Positions 26,680 through 32,174 of a stretch of DNA of 32,174 bases are shown here, piece by piece (positions within the stretch are counted from its first letter, which is position 1; each line of letters starts with the position of its first letter). The stretch is from NCBI GenBank assembly GCA_903837595.1, contig CAILVI010000329.1, positions 1 through 32,174 of the forward strand, in the 5' to 3' direction. Under the pieces are notes generated by a model. It made no database searches. It was given only the letters and a program-made list of their open reading frames with translations, and was not told the origin of the DNA. Made by a program: the position numbers and the translations under genes. Origin of the DNA: an uncultured Thiodictyon sp. (GTDB lineage Bacteria > Pseudomonadota > Gammaproteobacteria > Chromatiales > Chromatiaceae).

Positions 26680-27068
26680 TCCTGCTGGATACCTGCATCC
26701 TAATTTTCGACGCCCTGACGCCGGAGCGACTGAGTCCCCTGGCGCGGCAGGCGTTGGACCGCGGCGAGGCGCAGCGCTCCCTGGCCTGCGCGGATATCAC
26801 CCTGTGGGAGATCGCCATGTTGGTCGGCAAGGGGCGTCTCGATCCGGGCACGGACAGTGCCACCTTCTGCCGCCTGGCACTCGATGCCCGCGCCGTGGCG
26901 GTGCTGCCGATCACCCCGGAGATCGCCCGGGCCTCGATCGAGATCGATCTGCCGCAGGGCGATCCCGCCGATCGCCTGATCGCCGCGACTGCTAACGCCT
27001 ATGGGGCCATACTGGTGACCATCAATGAGAAGCTGCGTGAGAGCGCCGCGGTCGCAACGCTCTGGTAA
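26676..27068 (+). CDS. PIN-domain toxin (VapC family)
   Basis: From the ATG at 26676 the protein has 130 residues. PIN-domain acidic residues are in place: D in ILLDTCILIF (residue 5), E in ITLWEIAMLVGKGRL (near 48) and D in LPQGDPADRLIAATA (near 96-99). VapC toxins are Mg-dependent ribonucleases that cut tRNA or rRNA and are held inactive by the partner antitoxin. The frame is open 15 bases upstream, but the ATGA overlap with the antitoxin stop favours 26676. The site looks complete and likely functional. Confidence 0.9.
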   Translation: MILLDTCILIFDALTPERLSPLARQALDRGEAQRSLACADITLWEIAMLVGKGRLDPGTDSATFCRLALDARAVAVLPITPEIARASIEIDLPQGDPADRLIAATANAYGAILVTINEKLRESAAVATLW

Positions 27069-27157
27069 TCGCTGTGCGGAACCCCAAACGGCTGGCGATG
27101 CCCTGCGGCCGGCGCTAGACTCAACTGCATCCTTCACCCGGTTTCGCGCCAGACACC

Positions 27158-28768
27158 ATGCCCCCACCCCTCAAGAAACTCCCGGTCGGCATCCAGACCT
27201 TCAGCGAGATCATCAATGAGGGTTATACCTATGTCGACAAGACGGCGCACGCGCTGGCCCTGGCGACCACGGGCAAGTATTGGTTCCTGTCGCGCCCGCG
27301 GCGCTTCGGCAAGAGCCTGTTTCTGGATACGCTCAAGGAGCTGTTCGAGGGAGCCGAGCCGCTGTTTCGTGGGCTCGACTGCCATTCGCACTGGGACTGG
27401 TCGCGCCGCCACCCGGTGATCCGGCTCGACTTTGCCGGCGGGGTGGTGCAGAGCGCCGAGCGGCTCGATGAGTCGATCCACGAACTGCTGGTCTTCAATC
27501 AGCGCCGGCTTGGCATCCACTGCGAGGCCACCAGCATCCCCGGCCGCTTTGCCGAGTTGATCATCCGCGCCCATGAGGCCAGCGGCCAGCGCGTGGTGAT
27601 CCTGGTGGATGAATACGACAAGCCGATCCTCGACAGCATCGAACATCCGCAGCGTACCGGGGCGCTGCGCGAGGGGCTGAAGAATCTCTACTCGACTATG
27701 AAGGCGCAGGATGCCCATATCCAGTTCGTCTTCATGACCGGGGTGACCAAGTTCAGCAAGGTGAGCCTGTTCTCGGGGCTGAATCAGCTCAATGACCTGA
27801 CGCTTGATGCGCGTTTTGCCACCCTTTGCGGCTATACCCAGGCGGACCTGGAGACCACCTTTGGGCGGCATCTGGCCGGGGTCGATTGGGCTAAGCTCAA
27901 ACGCTGGTACAATGGCTATAACTTTCTCGGCGAGCCGGTCTATAACCCCTTCGACATCCTGCTGTTCATCGACAAGGGCCAGCTGTACCGCAATTACTGG
28001 TTCGAGACCGGCAGCCCGAGCTTTCTGATCAAGCTGTTGCAACAACGCCGCACCTTCCTGCCCGAACTGGAAGGGATCGAGGCCAGCGAGGAGATCCTGG
28101 ACTCGTTCGACATCGAGCACATCGACCCGGTGACGCTGCTCTTTCAGACGGGCTATCTGACGATCGTCGACACCCGCCGGCGACGCTCGCGCCTGATCTA
28201 TCGACTGCGACAGCCGAACCAGGAGGTGAAGATGGCCTTGGCCGATCACCTCATCGACGGCTATCTAGGGACCCTGCCGGGCGAGCGCGATGCACGGCAG
28301 GACGCACTCTATGATTGCCTCAGCCAGGGTAATGTCGAGGGGCTGATCAGCGCGATCCGCCGGCTCTTCGCCGGCATCCCCTGGCGCAATTTTACCGGCA
28401 ATACCCTGCCCGAGGCGGAGGGCTATTATGCCAGTGTGCTCTATGCCTTCTTTGCCAGCCTCAACGCCGAGATCATCCCCGAGGACATCAGCAATCAGGG
28501 CCAGGTGGACCTGACCATCAAGCTGGCCGATTACATCTATGTGATCGAGATCAAGCTCAGACGCAGCCTCGCGCCGCCACCGGATGAACCGGCACCGGGC
28601 GACCCGACCAAGACCGCCGCCGCCAACCCCGTCCTGGCGCAGATCCGCGCCCGTGGCTATAGCGCCAAGTATCGCGGCCTGCCGAGCCAGGGCCTGTTCG
28701 AGGTCGGGCTGGTGTTCGACAGTCAGGCACACAATCTGGTTCAGGCCGATTGGTGCGCGGTCAGCTGA
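27158..28768 (+). CDS. AAA-ATPase-like/PD-(D/E)XK nuclease family protein (DUF1703 type)
   Basis: A 536-residue protein with the two-part layout of the AAA-ATPase_like (PF09820) and PDDEXK_9 (PF08011) family. Residues 7-60 read [20 protein letters not shown], then [17 protein letters not shown] with a P-loop-like RRFGKS (48-53). A Walker B-like block follows ([19 protein letters not shown]), then [20 protein letters not shown]. The C-terminal nuclease-like core is visible as [20 protein letters not shown], with the E-x-K of the PD-(D/E)XK fold. These proteins are abundant in bacteria with large accessory genomes; their role is unknown and they may derive from mobile elements. The gene sits directly behind the VapC pair. 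Confidence 0.9.
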   Translation: MPPPLKKLPVGIQTFSEIINEGYTYVDKTAHALALATTGKYWFLSRPRRFGKSLFLDTLKELFEGAEPLFRGLDCHSHWDWSRRHPVIRLDFAGGVVQSAERLDESIHELLVFNQRRLGIHCEATSIPGRFAELIIRAHEASGQRVVILVDEYDKPILDSIEHPQRTGALREGLKNLYSTMKAQDAHIQFVFMTGVTKFSKVSLFSGLNQLNDLTLDARFATLCGYTQADLETTFGRHLAGVDWAKLKRWYNGYNFLGEPVYNPFDILLFIDKGQLYRNYWFETGSPSFLIKLLQQRRTFLPELEGIEASEEILDSFDIEHIDPVTLLFQTGYLTIVDTRRRRSRLIYRLRQPNQEVKMALADHLIDGYLGTLPGERDARQDALYDCLSQGNVEGLISAIRRLFAGIPWRNFTGNTLPEAEGYYASVLYAFFASLNAEIIPEDISNQGQVDLTIKLADYIYVIEIKLRRSLAPPPDEPAPGDPTKTAAANPVLAQIRARGYSAKYRGLPSQGLFEVGLVFDSQAHNLVQADWCAVS

Positions 28769-28871
28769 CCTTGAATATCACCGCGTCAAGGAGCGCGCCC
28801 GGGTCGTCGTCGAGGTCCTGTCGGAGTCCACCGAGTTGGCGCATTCGACAGCGCGGACGTCCACCGCCTGA
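28767..28871 (+). pseudogene. Possible remnant of a Uma2-family (DUF820) gene
   Basis: After the AAA-ATPase stop a different frame reads [20 protein letters not shown] and TELAHST before its stop at 28869-28871. The [11 protein letters not shown] block resembles the core of Uma2/DUF820 putative nucleases. There is no start codon of its own and no N- or C-terminal part, so it would be a fragment at most. The remaining gap to queA contains no other gene-like sequence. Confidence 0.3.
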
Positions 28872-28898
28872 AGGCTCGACCTCCAGTTGCCGCCGCCC

Positions 28899-28925
28899 CC
28901 CACTGAAGGCCGACGCTTCAGCGGG
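28899..28925 (+). terminator. Hairpin between accessory island and queA
   Basis: CCCACTGAAG (28899-28908) and CTTCAGCGGG (28916-28925) form a 10-base stem with one mismatch and a 7-base loop. It may end transcription of the accessory gene before queA. No T tract. Confidence 0.3.
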
Positions 28926-29019
28926 TGGCTGGTGCGCCGAGCCGCCGCGGGCGCATCAGACGACAGCAACTCAAAGTATCATCGTCGCAAACACCACCCC
29001 CACCCGACGACCAATACGC

Positions 29020-30048
29020 TTGAAACGCTCCGACTTCCGCTTCGACCTCCCCCCCGAGCTGATCGCCCAGCGCCCGCTCACGCAGCGCTCGGCCTCGCGA
29101 CTGCTGGCCCTGGACGGGGACGACTCTCCCCCGCGCGACCTGCTGTTCACCGACCTGCCGGGGCAGCTGCGCCCCGGCGACCTGCTGGTGTTCAACGACA
29201 CCCGGGTGATGCGCGCCCGGCTCTTCGGCCACAAGGACACGGGCGGCGCGGTCCAGGTGCTGATCGAGCGCCTGCTGGGACCCACCGAAGCCCTGGCCCA
29301 GACGCGCGCCGCCAAGGCGCTCAAGCCCGGGCGGGTGGTCCACCTGGCAGACGGGGAGCGCCTGGAGGTGCTGGGGCGCGATGGGGACCTGTTCCGGCTG
29401 CGCGCCCTCGACAGCCCCTTCCCGGCACTCATGCAGTCGCAGGGCCACCTGCCCCTGCCCCCCTATATCGAGCGGCCGGACGACGACGCGGACGCGGAGC
29501 GCTACCAGACCGTCTTCGGCACCCGCGAGGGGGCCGTGGCCGCCCCCACCGCGGGGCTGCATTTCGACCAGGCGCTGCTGGAGCGCCTCGCCGCCCTAGG
29601 GGTGGAACGGACCGAGGTCACGCTGCATGTCGGGGCCGGCACCTTCCAGCCGGTGCGGGTGGAGGACCTGGACCAGCACCAAATGCACGCGGAGTGGCTG
29701 GAGGTGAGCGAGGGCACCTGCGCCCGTATCGCGGCCACCCGGGCGGCCGGCGGGCGGGTCGTCGCCGTCGGCACCACCAGCGTGCGCAGCCTGGAGAGCG
29801 CCGCCGCGGACGGTGAAATCCGGCCGTTCAGGGGCGACAGCCGGATCTTCATCCGCCCCGGCTACCGCTTCCGCGTGGTGGACGCCATGATCACCAACTT
29901 CCACCTGCCGCAGTCCACCCTGTTGATGCTGGTCTCAGCGTTCTGCGGTGTGGAGCGCATCCGCGCCGCCTACCGTCACGCCGTCGCCGAGCGCTACCGG
30001 TTTTTCAGCTATGGCGACGCAATGCTCTTGACCCGGCGCGATCACTGA
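29020..30048 (+). CDS. queA: S-adenosylmethionine:tRNA ribosyltransferase-isomerase
   Basis: QueA transfers and isomerises the ribose of S-adenosylmethionine onto preQ1 in tRNA, making epoxyqueuosine. The family opening [19 protein letters not shown] is preceded by TTG at 29020, and there is no nearby ATG or GTG in frame, so I infer a TTG start (342 residues). Conserved blocks follow in order: [71 protein letters not shown] and [17 protein letters not shown]. The frame is open further upstream to 28750 but that sequence is not QueA-like and includes the remnant region. tgt is not in the window. Ribosome-binding site weak. Confidence 0.94.
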   Translation: MKRSDFRFDLPPELIAQRPLTQRSASRLLALDGDDSPPRDLLFTDLPGQLRPGDLLVFNDTRVMRARLFGHKDTGGAVQVLIERLLGPTEALAQTRAAKALKPGRVVHLADGERLEVLGRDGDLFRLRALDSPFPALMQSQGHLPLPPYIERPDDDADAERYQTVFGTREGAVAAPTAGLHFDQALLERLAALGVERTEVTLHVGAGTFQPVRVEDLDQHQMHAEWLEVSEGTCARIAATRAAGGRVVAVGTTSVRSLESAAADGEIRPFRGDSRIFIRPGYRFRVVDAMITNFHLPQSTLLMLVSAFCGVERIRAAYRHAVAERYRFFSYGDAMLLTRRDH

Positions 30049-30055
30049 GGATTGA

Positions 30056-30625
30056 TCAGCCAAACAGCGACCAGACCCAGAGCCCAACGCCCCCGGCCGC
30101 GGCGATGCCGGCGACGACGAACAGCCAGCGCCGATGGGTCAGCGCGGTGACGGACGCCACTGAGATGGCGATCTGAATCAGGGTCATGGCCTGCGCCTGG
30201 CGGTGGTGCGGAGCGAGCGACGCGGCGCTCTCCTCGTTGACCCTCTCCGACGCCTTCTCCAAGGCGTCCGCCCTGGCCTTGATCTCATCCTTTTCGCGGT
30301 TGTAGCGCTGCGCCTCCGCGCGGTAGATGGCCTGCCGCTCGGGCGGCGCCAGTTCGGTGGCCATCTCCATCAGGTGGGCCTTCACGCTCTTGGCCTGATA
30401 ATAGTTCCACTCGTCGGCGGCCTGGGTGCGCTTGAGCACCGCATCGTTTTTCTGGAGCATCGCCTCGCTGAGCGTGTAGGCGCTCTGGTAGCTGACGACG
30501 GCGCCCAGGGTCGAGGCCAAGGCGGTGAAGATGGCCACATACTGGGCGAGCGGGTGCGCCCGATGCCCCGGATCGTGGCCCAGATGCTCGTGGGCACCGT
30601 GGACATGGAATTCGTCGTCGGACAT
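30056..30625 (-). CDS. DUF4337 membrane protein
   Basis: A 189-residue protein matching the DUF4337 pattern. It has a His-rich N-terminus (HVHGAHEHLGHDPGHRAH, 7-24), one membrane segment (about 30-47, YVAIFTALASTLGAVVSYQS), a long charged helical region with the family motif KNDAVLKRTQAADEWNYYQA followed by KSVKAHL (59-85), a coiled coil (RYNREKDEIKARADALEKAS), and two C-terminal membrane segments (IQIAISVASVTAL and WLFVVAGIAAAGGVGLWVW). Function unknown. The His-rich end could bind metal, which is a guess. It converges on queA with a 7-base gap and is divergent from glcD. Confidence 0.88.
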   Translation of the reverse strand: MSDDEFHVHGAHEHLGHDPGHRAHPLAQYVAIFTALASTLGAVVSYQSAYTLSEAMLQKNDAVLKRTQAADEWNYYQAKSVKAHLMEMATELAPPERQAIYRAEAQRYNREKDEIKARADALEKASERVNEESAASLAPHHRQAQAMTLIQIAISVASVTALTHRRWLFVVAGIAAAGGVGLWVWSLFG

Positions 30626-30711
30626 GACAGTTCCTTGAGAAGATTGACGCGGCAGTGAAGGCGCCGCATCTTACAGCCTCGCCCCAGCTGCCGCGCAAGA
30701 GTGCCCCACCC

Positions 30712-32174
30712 ATGAGCCTGCCCCAGACCGATTTCAACGACGCCCGGCTGACCGCCTCCCGCGCGGACCTGGTCCGGGCACTGCGCGCCTTCCTCCCGGC
30801 GGACGCGGTGCTGGAGAGCCAGGAGCAGGTGCGGCCCTACGAGTGCGACGCCCTGGCGGTCTATCGCCAACTCCCGCTGTTGGTGGTCCTGCCGCGCACG
30901 GTCCACGAGGTGCAGCAGGTCTTGCGTCTGTGCCATGCGCGTGCGGTGCCGGTGGTGGCGCGCGGCGCCGGCACCGGGCTGTCCGGGGGTGCACTGCCGG
31001 TGGGGGACGGGGTCCTGCTCAGTCTGGCGCGCTTCACGCGCATCCTGGCACTCGACCCGGTGGCGCGCACCGCGCGGGTGGAACCCGGGGTGCGCAACCT
31101 CGCGATCACGGAGGCGGCAGCGCCCCACGGGCTCTATTACGCCCCGGACCCGTCGAGTCAGATCGCCTGCACCATCGGCGGTAACGTGGCGGAGAACGCG
31201 GGCGGGGTACACTGTCTCAAGTACGGACTCACAGTCAACAATGTGCTGGCGGTCACGCTGGTGACCATGGAGGGCGAACTGCTGCACATCGGTTCCGCAG
31301 CCCCGGACTCACCGGGCTATGACCTCTTGGCACTCACCATCGGCTCGGAGGGGATGCTGGGCGTGACGGTGGAGGTGACGGTGAAGCTGCTGCCGGTGCC
31401 GGAGCGCGCCCAGGCGCTGCTCGCCGCCTATGACGACGTGGAGCGTGCCGGCCAGGCGGTGGGCGACATCATCGCCGCCGGCATCATCCCGGCCGGGCTG
31501 GAGATGATGGACGGACCGGCGATCCAGGCGGCGGAGGCCTTCGCGCACGCCGGTTACCCGACGGATGCGGCGGCCATCCTGATCTGCGAGATCGACGGCA
31601 CGGCGGACGAGGTGGCCGAGTTGGCGCAGCAGGTGCGCACCCTGCTGCTCGCCAGCGGCGCCACCTCGGTGCAGGTCTCCCAGGACGACGCGGAGCGCCT
31701 GCGCTTCTGGAAGGGGCGCAAGTCCGCCTTCCCGGCGGTCGGCCGCATCTCACCGGACTATTACTGCATGGACGGCACCATCCCCCGCCGCCACCTGCCG
31801 CAGGTCCTGCGCCGCACCGCTGAGCTGGCCGCCGAGTATGGGCTGCCGGTGGCCAATGTTTTCCACGCCGGCGACGGCAACCTGCACCCGCTGATCCTGT
31901 TCGATGCCAACCAGCCCGGCGAGTTGGAGCGCGCCGAAACCCTGGGGGGCAAGATACTGGAGCTGTGCGTCGCGGTGGGCGGTACCATCACCGGCGAACA
32001 CGGGGTGGGGGTCGAGAAGATCAACCAGATGTGCATCCAGTTCAGCCCGGCGGAGCTCGAACAGTTCCGCGCCGTGAAGCGCGCCTTCGATCCGCTGGAG
32101 CTGCTGAATCCGGGCAAGGGGATACCCACCCCGCGGCACTGCTCCGAGTATCGGCAGTTGCCGCAGCACCGACC
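30712..32174 (+). CDS. glcD: Glycolate oxidase FAD-binding subunit, runs off right edge
   Basis: From the ATG at 30712 the frame is open for 487 codons to the window end with no stop; family members have about 499, so only the last dozen residues are missing. GlcD oxidises glycolate to glyoxylate with GlcE and GlcF, salvaging the 2-phosphoglycolate product of Rubisco oxygenation. The FAD-binding PCMH domain shows VVARGAGTGLSGGALPVGDG (81-100), PDPSSQIACTIGGNVAENAG and YGLTVNNVLAVTLV. The C-terminal FAD-oxidase domain has NVFHAGDGNLHPLILFD and GGTITGEHGVGVEK, ending with the usual FDPLELLNPGKG. glcE and glcF would be expected just beyond the edge. Ribosome-binding site is weak. D-lactate dehydrogenase is an alternative, but the match to GlcD is better. 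Confidence 0.93.
   Translation, partial: MSLPQTDFNDARLTASRADLVRALRAFLPADAVLESQEQVRPYECDALAVYRQLPLLVVLPRTVHEVQQVLRLCHARAVPVVARGAGTGLSGGALPVGDGVLLSLARFTRILALDPVARTARVEPGVRNLAITEAAAPHGLYYAPDPSSQIACTIGGNVAENAGGVHCLKYGLTVNNVLAVTLVTMEGELLHIGSAAPDSPGYDLLALTIGSEGMLGVTVEVTVKLLPVPERAQALLAAYDDVERAGQAVGDIIAAGIIPAGLEMMDGPAIQAAEAFAHAGYPTDAAAILICEIDGTADEVAELAQQVRTLLLASGATSVQVSQDDAERLRFWKGRKSAFPAVGRISPDYYCMDGTIPRRHLPQVLRRTAELAAEYGLPVANVFHAGDGNLHPLILFDANQPGELERAETLGGKILELCVAVGGTITGEHGVGVEKINQMCIQFSPAELEQFRAVKRAFDPLELLNPGKGIPTPRHCSEYRQLPQHR

Noticed and set aside
28887-29816. A 309-codon + strand frame overlapping queA
   Set aside because: Shadow frame rich in Ala, Gly, Arg and Pro as expected from GC-rich out-of-phase reading; queA is unambiguous.

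Overview
The window looks like a chromosomal segment of a high-GC gammaproteobacterium, probably a purple sulfur bacterium of the Chromatiaceae or a close relative. This is inferred from Mg-type HemB, class I fructose-bisphosphatase, a GlcD-type glycolate oxidase subunit, and a region rich in toxin-antitoxin genes, SUMF1 proteins and AAA-ATPase/PD-(D/E)XK proteins, as is common there. No rRNA, tRNA, CRISPR array or intact insertion sequence was found.

Layout. 39-7692 is mostly housekeeping: a leftward pair (metallophosphoesterase, concentrative nucleoside transporter), then rightward small conserved proteins, fbp and a membrane PH-like protein, a leftward cyclic-nucleotide-binding protein, and the rightward pair hemB-aroE. 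7689-20318 is the most distinctive part. A large leftward LAL (MalT-like) LuxR regulator faces a rightward train of seven genes: two outer-membrane beta-barrel proteins, an exported arylsulfatase, a DUF2252 protein with kinase-like motifs, a DUF2254 membrane protein, another polytopic membrane protein, and an exported protein joining a HAD phosphatase to a 2H phosphoesterase-like domain. The last three lie within a few tens of bases of one another. I propose the cluster is one envelope-associated sulfate/phosphate ester-processing system under the LAL regulator. The function is inference.

20317-24006 holds a decayed mechanosensitive-channel fragment, then pssA and parC on the minus strand, with two copies of a palindrome-containing intergenic repeat flanking parC. 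24236-28871 is an accessory island: a ParE-type toxin-antitoxin pair, a truncated NadS-like antitoxin, a SUMF1 lipoprotein gene broken by one in-frame stop, a Phd/VapC pair, an AAA-ATPase/PD-(D/E)XK protein and a possible Uma2 remnant. Housekeeping resumes with queA (TTG start), a DUF4337 protein and glcD, which runs off the right edge.

How genes work together: fbp (Calvin cycle/gluconeogenesis) and glcD (glycolate salvage) fit an autotroph; hemB feeds tetrapyrrole synthesis; aroE feeds aromatic amino acids; pssA makes phosphatidylserine; parC decatenates chromosomes. Several genes appear translationally coupled by 4-base stop/start overlaps (24451, 26676, and possibly 18567).
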